Assembly: GCA_902806095.1 (NCBI GenBank)
Contig: CADCVF010000002.1
Location: forward strand, 1-57,388
Reading direction: 5' to 3'
DNA: 57,388 nt
Source: an uncultured Rubrobacteraceae bacterium
GTDB taxonomy: Bacteria > Actinomycetota > Rubrobacteria > Rubrobacterales > Rubrobacteraceae
The notes under the pieces are model-generated. The model saw nothing but the letters and a program-made list of their open reading frames with translations, searched no databases and had not been told where the DNA came from. The first letter of the stretch is position 1, and the number at the start of each line of letters is the position of its first letter. Made by a program: the position numbers and the translations under genes. This document shows positions 15,317 to 23,666 of this stretch, one piece after another.

Positions 15317-16132
15317 TTGGCACAGGGAAGCGGTTCGATGGGATTCTCCATTGGCGAGGTCTCACAGGCGGTAGGGCTTGCGCCGCAGACTTTGAGGTTG
15401 TGGGAAAGGGAGCGCCTGATCACACCCCGCAGGACGGACCGGGGCTACAGGCTGTACTCGGAGCCCGACGTACAGCGCCTGCGCGAGATCAAACAGCTCA
15501 GGAAGGTCGAGGGCCTGAACTTCGCGGCCATACGCAAGCAGCTAGGCAGCCCGCCGGAGACGACCAGCCCCAATGGATCGGCGCGCGGCGGACCGTCAGG
15601 GGCGCCGGGGGAGCGCTTGCGGAGGCTCAGGATCAAGGCCCACAAGACGCTGAAGGAGGTCTCTGAGGCCACTGGGCTCTCTATCTCGTTTATCTCCGCG
15701 CTCGAGCGAGGGGGTTCGGGAGCTTCGGTCGCGTCTTTGCGGCTGCTTGCGGAGGCTTACGGGGCGAACATGCGCGAGGTGTTCGGCGCCGACCTGGAGC
15801 AGAGCACGCCGCTGGTGCGGGGCGCCGACAGGCCCGTGATGCAGTGGGATAACGGCGTACGCTTCGAGGAGATGGCCTCGGGTGAGAAGGTCATGGATCC
15901 TTCCTACATAAAGGTGCCTTCCGGCGCGGGGAGCGAGGGTTTCTACTCCCATAACGGGGAGGAGTTCATCTACGTGATCTCCGGCCGGCTGTTCGTTGAG
16001 CTAAAGGACCACGGAACGTTCCAGGTAGCACCCGGCGACACCCTCTATTTCCCCTCGACCACCCCGCACCGCTGGTGGGCCGGCGAGGAGCCCGTCGAGG
16101 CCGTCTACGTCAACACCCCGCCGACGTTCTAA
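15317..16132 (+). CDS. Three-domain transcription regulator: MerR-type HTH, XRE-type HTH and cupin
   Basis: Three modules can be read in 271 residues. Residues 9-75 are a MerR winged helix (FSIGEVSQAVGLAPQTLRLW, then GYRLYSEPDVQRLREI). Residues 100-155 are an XRE/Cro helix-turn-helix (LRRLRIKAHKTLKEVSEATG, then ISFISALERG). Residues 195-268 are a cupin_2 barrel (HNGEEFIYVISGRL, then PGDTLYFPSTTPHRWW), whose His/Glu residues could bind metal or ligand. XRE-cupin is the layout of PuuR, the putrescine repressor of E. coli; an extra MerR reader in front is unusual. The start is TTG 15317, or ATG 15338 with GGGAAG upstream. It sits two genes before the amine-catabolism cluster, in the same orientation, and is my best candidate for its regulator. 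Confidence 0.85.
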   Translation: MAQGSGSMGFSIGEVSQAVGLAPQTLRLWERERLITPRRTDRGYRLYSEPDVQRLREIKQLRKVEGLNFAAIRKQLGSPPETTSPNGSARGGPSGAPGERLRRLRIKAHKTLKEVSEATGLSISFISALERGGSGASVASLRLLAEAYGANMREVFGADLEQSTPLVRGADRPVMQWDNGVRFEEMASGEKVMDPSYIKVPSGAGSEGFYSHNGEEFIYVISGRLFVELKDHGTFQVAPGDTLYFPSTTPHRWWAGEEPVEAVYVNTPPTF

Positions 16133-16147
16133 CCAGGGCAGGATCTC

Positions 16148-17974
16148 GTGCCCCACGACCTCGAGCTCGACGCCCTGCTCTCGATCCCAGCTCTCTTCGC
16201 GCCGCGAGTCTCGCCCGACGGAAAGTGGGTGGCGTGGAGCTGGTCGCGCCTCGGGCCGGCCGCGGACGTGTTCGCAGCACCCACCGATGGCTCGCAGCCT
16301 CCCCTCCGCCTTACTGAGACCTTAGAGGGGGACACCATGGTCGTCTCCTGGACCCCGAACAGCGAAGCAGTCCTGGTATCTGAGGACAGAGACGGCGATG
16401 AGCGCGTCAGGCTCTTCCGGGTCAGGCTCGCGGAGCCGGGGGTGATGGAGCCGCTAACCGGGGCTGCCCCGAACTATTATCTGCGGGGCGGCGAGTTGCA
16501 TCCGAACGGACGTTGGCTGATCTACGCCGCCAACCTCGACGCCGAGAGCGGAGAGGAGATCGAGACCGACCGGCTCTACAGGCATGACTTGCAAACGGGT
16601 GAAAGAATGGTGCTGGCCAGACCCGAGAAGGGTAGTATCCCCTGGCCCGAGCTGAACCATCAGGGTACCCACGTACTCTACTCGCGCAACGAGTCGCACC
16701 CGGCCGGACAACAGATCTGGCTGGTGGACATAGAGGGTCTCGAAGACCGTGAGATCCTGAACTTCGGCCCGCGGCTCAAGGTCTCGGCCTCCTGGTTCCC
16801 CGACGGACGCAGGGTCCTCTTCGTCGCCGAGGCCGAGTCCTATCGCAGGCTAGGCTTGTGGAGCATGGACGAAGAGCCCGTACGCTGGCTCGTAGAAGAT
16901 CCAGCCCGTAGCATCGAATACTCCTTCGCTCCCCCGAACGGCGGCCCTGTAGTCGTAGTAGGGGTCGAGCAAGCCAGGGTAAGAGCCTCGCTGCTCGACG
17001 TGCAGAGCAGCGCCGAGACCTCACTGCAGCACTCTAGAGGCAACCTCATACCGCTGGCCAAGGTCGACGACGGCGAATGGATCTGTACTTACTACGACGC
17101 CCTTCATCCCGTTGACCTCGTACACTATGGCGCAAATGGCGGCGCGCCGGCGAGCCTCACAGGCCTGCCGGAAAGGATGGACATAGACGAGGAGCGGCTC
17201 GTCGCAGCCGAAGACTTCCGCTGGCGCTCTGTCGACGGCCTGGAGGTACAGGGTTGGCTCTACAGAACACGCGGTGAGAAGCTTGGAACAATCGTCTTGA
17301 TCCACGGCGGCCCGACCAGCCATGCCGAAGACCGGTTCAACGCCCAGATCCAATACCTGGCCTCGCGCGGCTTCGACGTGCTGGCGCCGAACTATAGGGG
17401 CAGCACGGGGTTCGGGCTCGCTTTCCAGGAGTCAATAAAGCATGACGGCTGGGGCGGTCGGGAGCAGGAAGACATAAGGTGTGGGATCGAAGCGCTGATC
17501 GAAGCCGGCGCGGCAGAGCACGGACGCGTGGGCGTTACCGGCACCTCCTACGGCGGATACTCGGCATGGTGGGCTATAACCCACTACGAGCCCGCCGCTG
17601 CGGCCCCGATCTGCGGGATGACAGATCTCGTACTCGACTACTACGCGACGCGCCCCGACCTCAGGCCCTACAGTGAGGAGATGATGGGCGGCTCACCCGA
17701 GGATGTCCCCGACCTCTACCGCAACCGGTCTCCGATCGAGTTCGTAAACAACATCAAAGGGAAACTCCTGATCGTCCAGGGCTCGAAGGACCCGAACGTG
17801 ACACAGGACAACGTCCAAGCAGTTACGAAAGCCTTGCAACGCGAGAACATCCCCTACGAACTCATCACCTTCGACGACGAAGGCCACGGCATCGCCCGCC
17901 CGAAGAACCTGCGCGTCCTCTACCCGCGCCTGGCCGACTTCTTCCACAAGGCTTTCGACGTATCTTCTCGATGA
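16148..17974 (+). CDS. S9-family prolyl oligopeptidase-like serine peptidase
   Basis: The 608-residue protein has an N-terminal seven-bladed propeller (repeated SPDGKWVAW, WTPNSEAVLVSED, HPNGRWLIYAA, WFPDGRRVLFVAE strands) and a C-terminal alpha/beta-hydrolase domain. Catalytic residues are visible: Ser467 in GTSYGGY, Asp548 in GSKDPNV and His580 in EGHGIA, with the oxyanion HGGP motif near residue 384. This is the acylaminoacyl-peptidase / dipeptidyl-peptidase branch, which cuts short peptides. No signal peptide is seen, so it is cytoplasmic. It follows the MerR-XRE-cupin regulator by 15 bases and is probably co-transcribed with it. Whether it belongs functionally to amine catabolism is unknown. 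Confidence 0.93.
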   Translation: MPHDLELDALLSIPALFAPRVSPDGKWVAWSWSRLGPAADVFAAPTDGSQPPLRLTETLEGDTMVVSWTPNSEAVLVSEDRDGDERVRLFRVRLAEPGVMEPLTGAAPNYYLRGGELHPNGRWLIYAANLDAESGEEIETDRLYRHDLQTGERMVLARPEKGSIPWPELNHQGTHVLYSRNESHPAGQQIWLVDIEGLEDREILNFGPRLKVSASWFPDGRRVLFVAEAESYRRLGLWSMDEEPVRWLVEDPARSIEYSFAPPNGGPVVVVGVEQARVRASLLDVQSSAETSLQHSRGNLIPLAKVDDGEWICTYYDALHPVDLVHYGANGGAPASLTGLPERMDIDEERLVAAEDFRWRSVDGLEVQGWLYRTRGEKLGTIVLIHGGPTSHAEDRFNAQIQYLASRGFDVLAPNYRGSTGFGLAFQESIKHDGWGGREQEDIRCGIEALIEAGAAEHGRVGVTGTSYGGYSAWWAITHYEPAAAAPICGMTDLVLDYYATRPDLRPYSEEMMGGSPEDVPDLYRNRSPIEFVNNIKGKLLIVQGSKDPNVTQDNVQAVTKALQRENIPYELITFDDEGHGIARPKNLRVLYPRLADFFHKAFDVSSR

Positions 17975-18016
17975 GAATCCAGGTCAACGGACCCAGGAGC
18001 GCATAGATGTTTAGGG

Positions 18017-18037
18017 TGTGTATTCTGCGAATACACA
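18017..18037. promoter_or_regulatory. Candidate operator: perfect 9-3-9 inverted repeat
   Basis: TGTGTATTC (18017-18025) and GAATACACA (18029-18037) are exact reverse complements around TGC. There is no T-run, so a terminator is unlikely. It lies about 105 bases upstream of the -35 box of the amine-cluster promoter and 43 bases past the S9 peptidase stop. Confidence 0.5.
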
Positions 18038-18141
18038 TAAGTGCAGAAGGATGTACTACGACATTGTGGAGCGGCACACATGGGGCCAGGCAGATCAGCA
18101 CCATGAAACGTTAGAGATCCCACCGAATTTCGCGCCGAATC

Positions 18142-18170
18142 TTGACCGCTTTACAGTAACTGTGTAGTAT
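18142..18170 (+). promoter_or_regulatory. Promoter of the amine-catabolism cluster
   Basis: TTGACC (18142-18147) and TAGTAT (18165-18170) are 17 bases apart; transcription should start near 18177, about 40 bases before the aminotransferase ATG. The spacer contains a small palindrome, ACAGT-A-ACTGT (18153-18163), where a repressor could bind. The boxes match those of the pxp promoter exactly. Confidence 0.65.
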
Positions 18171-18217
18171 TCGTGCAAAGCAAGGAGCCGGGTGACTCTG
18201 CCTGTAGGAGGTCTTAG

Positions 18218-19582
18218 ATGGATGTGATGAGGGGTCTTGAGGAGCGCGGGAACGGCAAGCCGCTCTCTGGTGTGGAGAACCTGATGCTTCACTTCACGCC
18301 TTATGACGAGGACTGGTCGAAGCTGCCTGTTATCGTCTCTGGTGAGGGGTGCTACGTCACCGACGACAAGGGCAACTCTTACATAGACGGGCTTGCCGGG
18401 CTCTTCACGACGCAGGTCGGGCACGGCAGGAGCGAGCTGGCCGAGGTCGCTGCGAGGCAGATGAAGGAGCTTGGGTTCTTCCCCAACTGGAGTTTCCAGC
18501 ACCCGCGCTCGCTGGAGCTTGCGGCCAAGATCTCGGAGATAGCGCCGGGGGACTTGAACAGCACGTTCTTCGTCTCCTCCGGGTCCGAGGCTGTGGAGAC
18601 CGTCATAAAGCTTGCCAGGCAGTATCACAAGACCAACGGCGAGCCGGGGCGATACAAGATCATCTCCAGGGACGTGGCCTACCACGGGACGACGATGGGT
18701 GCTCTCTCGGCGACGGGGCTGCCCGGCTTCAAGGCACCGTTCGAGCCGCTTCCCTCGGGCTTCTTCCACGTGAGGAACACCCAGCAGGATCCTGATGGAG
18801 CGGCCGACGCGATCGAGCAGATGATCGAGGCCGAAGGCCCTGAGCTCGTCGCCGCCGTTATCCTCGAGCCGGTCCAGAATGCCGGTGGCTGCCTCGTGCC
18901 GCCGCCCGAATACTGGAAGAAGGTACGCGAGATCTGTGACCGTCATGGTGTGCTGCTGGTCTCCGACGCGGTGATCTGCGCCTTCGGCCGACTCGGCGAG
19001 TGGTTCGGCATCGAGCGTTTCGACGTGGTCCCCGACATGACGAGCTTCGCCAAGGGCGTCACATCGGGCTACCTGCCCATGGGGGGCGTCGTCGTAGGCG
19101 ACAAGATGGCATCCACCCTCAAGGAGAACGCGCCGATGTTCATGCACGGCTCGACCTTTGGGGGGCACCCGGTGTCCTCTGCGGTGGCGCTAGAGAACAT
19201 CGCGATCATGGAGCGCGAGAAGTTGCTCCAGAACGTCCACGACCTCGAAGGGCATTTCGGGGACGAGCTCGGACGCATGGCGGCCGACCATCCGGTCGTC
19301 AAGGAGGTCAGGGGGATGGGCTTCTTCTGGGCCGTCGAGATCAACCCCGAGAAGGCCGACGGCACGCCGCTGGAGGGCGACGAGTACCAGAAGTACTTCA
19401 AGGGCGTGGTCTCGAGGAAGCTCATGGAGGGCGGCCTGATCTGCCGCTTCGACGATAAGGACGATCCCGTGATCCAGTTCTCCCCCGCGCTCGTCTCGGA
19501 CAAGGAAGTCCTCAGCCGCATAGCAGAGATCACCGATGGCGCCCTCACCGAGCTCGAAAAGCAACTCGGCTACAGAAACTAG
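18218..19582 (+). CDS. Class III aminotransferase, putrescine/omega-amine:pyruvate type (SpuC-like)
   Basis: The 454-residue PLP enzyme has the omega-transaminase pattern: HFTPYDEDW near the N-terminus, DGLAGLFTTQVGHGR, SSGSEAVETVIKLARQYH, DVAYHGTTMGALSATG, EPVQNAGGCLVPP and the PLP lysine in SFAKGVTSGYLPMGG. The Asp that holds the pyridine nitrogen lies in SDAVICAFGR, where most relatives read DEVITGFGR. The family includes putrescine, spermidine and beta-alanine:pyruvate transaminases; SpuC makes 4-aminobutanal from putrescine. The start is ATG with GGAGG upstream, behind a good promoter. It opens the cluster and is followed 12 bases later by a FAD oxidase. Assignment to putrescine rests on context. 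Alanine formed here could be recycled by ald. Confidence 0.88.
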   Translation: MDVMRGLEERGNGKPLSGVENLMLHFTPYDEDWSKLPVIVSGEGCYVTDDKGNSYIDGLAGLFTTQVGHGRSELAEVAARQMKELGFFPNWSFQHPRSLELAAKISEIAPGDLNSTFFVSSGSEAVETVIKLARQYHKTNGEPGRYKIISRDVAYHGTTMGALSATGLPGFKAPFEPLPSGFFHVRNTQQDPDGAADAIEQMIEAEGPELVAAVILEPVQNAGGCLVPPPEYWKKVREICDRHGVLLVSDAVICAFGRLGEWFGIERFDVVPDMTSFAKGVTSGYLPMGGVVVGDKMASTLKENAPMFMHGSTFGGHPVSSAVALENIAIMEREKLLQNVHDLEGHFGDELGRMAADHPVVKEVRGMGFFWAVEINPEKADGTPLEGDEYQKYFKGVVSRKLMEGGLICRFDDKDDPVIQFSPALVSDKEVLSRIAEITDGALTELEKQLGYRN

Positions 19583-19594
19583 AAGGGTAGACGG

Positions 19595-21019
19595 TTGACC
19601 CGAACCGTAAGCTCGCGGCGGCACGCCGGCCCAGGAGCCAAAGACTACCGTTCTTACAGCTTCTGGCTCGAGACGACCGGGGAGGAGCTCACGCCGAGAC
19701 CGTTGCTATCCGGTCCCACCGAGGCCGACGTGGCCATCCTGGGCGCGGGCTTCACGGGTCTCTGGACGGCCTACTATCTGCTCCGGCGGGAGCCTTCGCT
19801 GCGGGTGGTGGTGCTCGAGTCCGAGGTCGCCGGTTTTGGTGCCTCGGGGCGCAACGGCGCCTGGTGCAGCTCGGGTTTCCCCGTCAGCCCCGGTGAGCTC
19901 CAGCGACGTTTCGGCAGAGAGGCCACGCGAGAGCTTCTGCTCCAGATGCGGAGCGCGGTCGACGAGGTCGGCAGGGTCGCCACGGCGGAGGAGATCGACG
20001 CCCAGTATCTTCGCGGCGGACAGCTCCGCGTCGCCCGCGGTCCGAGCCAGCTACCAGGTCTAGAGGGAGCGTACGAATCGTTCCGCAACCTCGACCTGGA
20101 CGGGGGCCTCAGGTTGCTCGACGCGGAGGAGACCGCAGAACGCGTCAGGATCACCGGCGCAGAAGGGGCTCTGTACAACCCGCACTGCGCGACCATCCAC
20201 CCGGCGCGGCTCGCGCGCGGGCTCGCCAGGGCCGTAGAGCGACTCGGCGGTGAGATCTTCGAGCAGACTACCGTCACGGACTTCGAGACCGGTCCCAGCC
20301 CGCGGCTGGTGACGGATTCTGGTGAGGTACGCGCGGGCACGGTCGTGCTCGCGGGGGAGGCCTACCTGGCGCAGCTGCGCAAGCTGCGCCGGGAAGTGCT
20401 GCCCATCTACTCCCTCATCGTTTTGACCGAGCCCCTCTCCGAGGAGAGCTGGGCGGAGATCGGCTGGGAGGGCCGGGAGTGCGTGGCGTCCAACCGCTAC
20501 ACGGTAGACTACCTCTCCCGCACGGCCGACGGGCGCATACTCTTCGGGGGTCGCGGCGCGCCCTATCATTACGGGTCGCGCATAGAGGATGAGTTCGACC
20601 GCCACGATCCCACGCACGAGATGCTGCGCAGCACCGCGAGGGCGTGGTTCCCGGCCCTCGAGGGCGCGCGCTTTACCCACGCCTGGGGGGGACCATTGGC
20701 CGTGCCCCGCGACTGGATGCCCACTATGTCCTACGACCCGGCCCGGGGTGTCGCGACCGCGCGCGGCTACACGGGACAGGGCGTGGCGACCGCCAACCTC
20801 TCGGGCCAGACGCTGGCCGATCTGATCCTCGGTCGAGACACCGCGGTAACCCACCTGCCCACCGTCAATCACGAGACGCGTGCCTGGGAGCCGGAACCGT
20901 TGCGCTGGTTGGGCGCCAGGTACGTGCAGCGCGGCCTGATGAAGGTCGACGACCGCGCCGAGCGGACCGGGGATCCGCCGACCGGCAAGACCCTGGCCGA
21001 GCGCCTCGGCAGTCACTGA
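19595..21019 (+). CDS. FAD-dependent oxidoreductase (DAO family, PuuB-like)
   Basis: The 474-residue protein has a short leader SYSFWLETTGEELTPRPLL, then the FAD fingerprint VAILGAGFTGLWTAYYLLRR with Glu at VLESE, then GFGASGRNGAWCSSGF, typical of gamma-glutamylputrescine oxidase (PuuB/OrdL) relatives. The C-terminal block GVATARGYTGQGVATANLSG completes the FAD site. PuuB oxidises gamma-glutamylputrescine to the aldehyde. However, no puuA-like gamma-glutamyl ligase is present in this window, so the substrate may be a free amine, an N-methyl amine or an amino acid. The start is TTG 19595 with AAGGGTAG upstream. Its position between a transaminase and a monoamine oxidase supports an amine substrate. 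Confidence 0.85.
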   Translation: MTRTVSSRRHAGPGAKDYRSYSFWLETTGEELTPRPLLSGPTEADVAILGAGFTGLWTAYYLLRREPSLRVVVLESEVAGFGASGRNGAWCSSGFPVSPGELQRRFGREATRELLLQMRSAVDEVGRVATAEEIDAQYLRGGQLRVARGPSQLPGLEGAYESFRNLDLDGGLRLLDAEETAERVRITGAEGALYNPHCATIHPARLARGLARAVERLGGEIFEQTTVTDFETGPSPRLVTDSGEVRAGTVVLAGEAYLAQLRKLRREVLPIYSLIVLTEPLSEESWAEIGWEGRECVASNRYTVDYLSRTADGRILFGGRGAPYHYGSRIEDEFDRHDPTHEMLRSTARAWFPALEGARFTHAWGGPLAVPRDWMPTMSYDPARGVATARGYTGQGVATANLSGQTLADLILGRDTAVTHLPTVNHETRAWEPEPLRWLGARYVQRGLMKVDDRAERTGDPPTGKTLAERLGSH

Positions 21020-21066
21020 GGGTCGACGGTGGGGACGAAAAGAACCGGCGGCACGGAGGCGGGTGA

Positions 21067-22530
21067 ATGAACAGAAGCCTCTCGCGCGGGGATACGGCTG
21101 TCGATGTGGTGATCGTCGGCGCGGGGTTGGCCGGGCTCACGGCGGCGAGAGAGCTGGAGAGCGCGGGCGCTGCGGTGCTGGTGATCGAAGCCCAGGATAG
21201 GGTCGGTGGCCGAACGATGGCCAGGCGCGTTGCAGGGACGACCGTCGAGCTGGGCGGGCAGTGGATCGGGCCGGGCCAACGTCGCATCGGCGCGCTCGCC
21301 CGTGACCTCGGCGTCGAGACCTTCCCGACGCACCTTCCCGGGCGCACCGTGTTCTGCGAAGGCGGGCGTCGCTCGGAGTACGAGGAAGACGGTGAGATCC
21401 CCTTTTCGGACCCCGCCGCGCTCCGCGAGGTCGAGGAGGCTTTCGGGGCCCTGGGCAAGCTCGCGAGGGGAGTGCCAGCCGATGCGCCCTGGAGGGCGAA
21501 GAACGCCGCGGAGTTGGACGGGCAGACACTCGAGACTTGGAAGCTAGGGCATGAGCTAAGCAGTGGTGCCAGGTTCTATTTTGATCTCGCGGTGGAGTCG
21601 CTGTACGCCTGCGAGCCGCGCGACGTATCGCTGCTGGGCGTCCTGGCGGATGTAGCCTCATCGGGCAGCTTCGAGGGACTCTTCGAGATCGAAGCCTCCG
21701 CCGAAGAATACAGGTTCGTCGGCGGCGCGCAGGAGATCTCGGTCCGCCTGGCCGAAGGGCTGGAAGGACGCGTGGTTCTGGACTCTCCGGCGCGGCGAAT
21801 CGTCCAGGAGGGAGGGGCTGTGCTCGTGGAGTCGGTCCGCGCCTCCGTTCGCGCAGGGGCGGTGATCGTCACGGTGCCGCCCGCCCTGCGCGGGCGCATA
21901 GAGTACGTTCCCGCGCTCGGGCCGAGGCACGACGGGCTCTCACAAAGGATGCCCATGGGGGCCGTGATCAAGTGCCACGCCGTCTACGGGACGCCGTTCT
22001 GGCGCGAGACGGGGCTGAACGGACGGGCCGAGAGCGACACGGGTCCATGTAAGGTCACCTGCGACAACTCGTTTCCCGAAGACAGCGTCGGCGTCCTGAC
22101 CGGCTTTATCCTGGGCTCCGACGCCCGCGAGTGGGGACGCCGGGAAAGAGGAGAGCGCGAGGAGGCCGTACTCGAGTGCTTCGCCCGCTATTTCGGCGAG
22201 AAGGCCCTCGACACGCTTGGCTATGCAGAGACTGATTGGGGAGCGGAGGTCTATTCACGCGGGGGCTACGCGGGGGTGCCCACGCCGGGTATGCTCTTGG
22301 ACCACGGTCCCGCGCTGCAGGAACCCGTGGGTCGCATCTACTGGGCGGGGGCCGAGACCTCCTCGGAGTGGAGCGGGTACATGGAGGGGGCCGTCGAGTC
22401 CGGCGAGCGGGCCGCCCGGGAGGTACTCTCGGATCTCTCCGGGGTTGTCCCGCGCCGGGAGGCACCCGTCTCCGACGTAGACGATCTCTCGCAAAGGAAG
22501 CTTGCTCAGGGCTACACGCACAGGGGGTAA
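21067..22530 (+). CDS. Flavin monoamine oxidase (putrescine oxidase-like)
   Basis: The 487-residue protein starts with VDVVIVGAGLAGLTAARELE and VLVIEAQDRVGGRTMAR, the FAD fingerprint and GG doublet of the monoamine oxidase family. It then shows ELGGQWIGPGQRRI and a C-terminal IYWAGAETSSEWSGYMEGAVESG (in parts: IYWAGAETS, GYMEGAV). Actinobacterial putrescine oxidases (Rhodococcus, Kocuria) belong here and turn putrescine into 4-aminobutanal with release of hydrogen peroxide and ammonia. The residue before the last flavin block is Ser/Glu-rich rather than the Cys that carries covalent FAD in MAO-A/B, so the flavin is probably not covalently bound. It sits directly before the Pot importer genes. 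Putrescine, spermidine or an aromatic amine are all possible substrates. Confidence 0.9.
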   Translation: MNRSLSRGDTAVDVVIVGAGLAGLTAARELESAGAAVLVIEAQDRVGGRTMARRVAGTTVELGGQWIGPGQRRIGALARDLGVETFPTHLPGRTVFCEGGRRSEYEEDGEIPFSDPAALREVEEAFGALGKLARGVPADAPWRAKNAAELDGQTLETWKLGHELSSGARFYFDLAVESLYACEPRDVSLLGVLADVASSGSFEGLFEIEASAEEYRFVGGAQEISVRLAEGLEGRVVLDSPARRIVQEGGAVLVESVRASVRAGAVIVTVPPALRGRIEYVPALGPRHDGLSQRMPMGAVIKCHAVYGTPFWRETGLNGRAESDTGPCKVTCDNSFPEDSVGVLTGFILGSDAREWGRRERGEREEAVLECFARYFGEKALDTLGYAETDWGAEVYSRGGYAGVPTPGMLLDHGPALQEPVGRIYWAGAETSSEWSGYMEGAVESGERAAREVLSDLSGVVPRREAPVSDVDDLSQRKLAQGYTHRG

Positions 22531-22533
22531 GGG

Positions 22534-23664
22534 TTGCAAGAAAGAAAAACAACGGAACACTCGCCAACGGCGAGCGGTGCCGGGCCGGATACGGGCCGGG
22601 AGGTGGCCGTGGAGTTGACCGGGGTCACCAAGCGCTTCGGGGAGTTCGTGGCGGTAGAAGACCTGTCGCTCGACATCTATGAGGGCGAGTTCTTCTCGCT
22701 GCTGGGGCCGAGCGGGTGCGGCAAGACCACGACGCTGCGTATGATCGCGGGCTTCGACGAGCCCACGGAGGGCAACATCTCCGTCGCCGGAGAGCAGGTG
22801 CGGGGTGTCCCGCCCTACCGCCGTCCCGTCAATACCGTGTTCCAGTCGTACGCGATCTTCCCCCACTTGAACGTCTTCGACAACGTGGCCTTCGGCCTCA
22901 GGCGGGCCGGGGTTCAGAAGGACGAGATCCGCCAGCGGGTCACCGATGCCTGCGAGATGGTGCAGCTCGCAGGCTTCGAGAAACGCCGGCCGAACATGCT
23001 CAGCGGCGGGCAGCAGCAGCGGGTCGCGCTCGCGAGGGCGCTCGTCAACCGGCCGAAGGTGTTGCTCTTGGACGAGCCTCTGGGGGCTCTCGACCTCAAG
23101 CTCAGAAAAGAGCTGCAGCTCGAGCTCAGGACCTTGCAGCACGAGGTCGGTATCACCTTCGTCTACGTCACGCACGACCAGGAAGAGGCGCTCACGATGA
23201 GCGACAGGATCGCGGTGATGGACAGCGGCGTGGTGCGGCAGGTCGCCGACCCCGCCACCCTGTACGAGTTCCCGCACGACCGCTTTGTCGCCGGCTTTAT
23301 CGGGCAGACCAACATGTTCTCCGGCAGGGTCGAGGCGGTGGAAGGGGATCGGGTAACGCTTCGCACCTCGGACGGGGAGAAGATCGAAGCCAAAGGGCAG
23401 GAAGCCATCGAGGCGAACTCGGAGGCGCACGTCGCAGTCAGGCCGGAGAAGATCAGGTTCGGAGGCGACGGGGATAACGTCCTCTCGGTCACCATCGAGC
23501 AGGTCGTCTACCTGGGGGTGAGCACCCAGTACATCGCGGTGCGTCCCGACGGGGAGAAAATCGTGCTCTACCAGCAGAATTCCCACGACACCGCCGGTCC
23601 CGCGGAAGGCGAGCGGGTCTCCGTCGCCTGGGACGCCGCCAACTGTCTTGTTCTAGGAGGGTAA
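22534..23664 (+). CDS. potA: Spermidine/putrescine ABC importer, ATP-binding subunit
   Basis: The 376-residue ATPase has Walker A GPSGCGKTTT (residues 58-67), Q-loop VFQSYAIFPHLNV, signature LSGGQQQRVALARAL, Walker B VLLLDEPLGALD and H-loop VTHDQEEA, followed by a C-terminal TOBE regulatory domain (VRPEKIRF and YLGVSTQYI). This is the PotA/FbpC layout of the polyamine/opine/iron uptake group. It would drive import of polyamines with the three genes that follow. It starts at TTG three bases after the monoamine oxidase stop. The next gene starts two bases after its own stop, so the importer is tightly coupled with the oxidase genes. Confidence 0.93.
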   Translation: MQERKTTEHSPTASGAGPDTGREVAVELTGVTKRFGEFVAVEDLSLDIYEGEFFSLLGPSGCGKTTTLRMIAGFDEPTEGNISVAGEQVRGVPPYRRPVNTVFQSYAIFPHLNVFDNVAFGLRRAGVQKDEIRQRVTDACEMVQLAGFEKRRPNMLSGGQQQRVALARALVNRPKVLLLDEPLGALDLKLRKELQLELRTLQHEVGITFVYVTHDQEEALTMSDRIAVMDSGVVRQVADPATLYEFPHDRFVAGFIGQTNMFSGRVEAVEGDRVTLRTSDGEKIEAKGQEAIEANSEAHVAVRPEKIRFGGDGDNVLSVTIEQVVYLGVSTQYIAVRPDGEKIVLYQQNSHDTAGPAEGERVSVAWDAANCLVLGG

Positions 23665-23666
23665 CC

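Noticed and set aside
14962-15666. Plus-strand ORF overlapping the regulator start
   Set aside because: It is out of frame with the MerR-XRE-cupin protein and low in family-like pattern; a shadow frame.
18017-18037. Rho-independent terminator of the S9 peptidase gene
   Set aside because: The inverted repeat is AT-rich in the arms and lacks a following T-run; operator is more likely.
19595-21019. Full Puu (gamma-glutamylated putrescine) pathway
   Set aside because: No PuuA-type ligase or PuuD-type amidase is present in the window, so the PuuB-like enzyme cannot be taken as proof.
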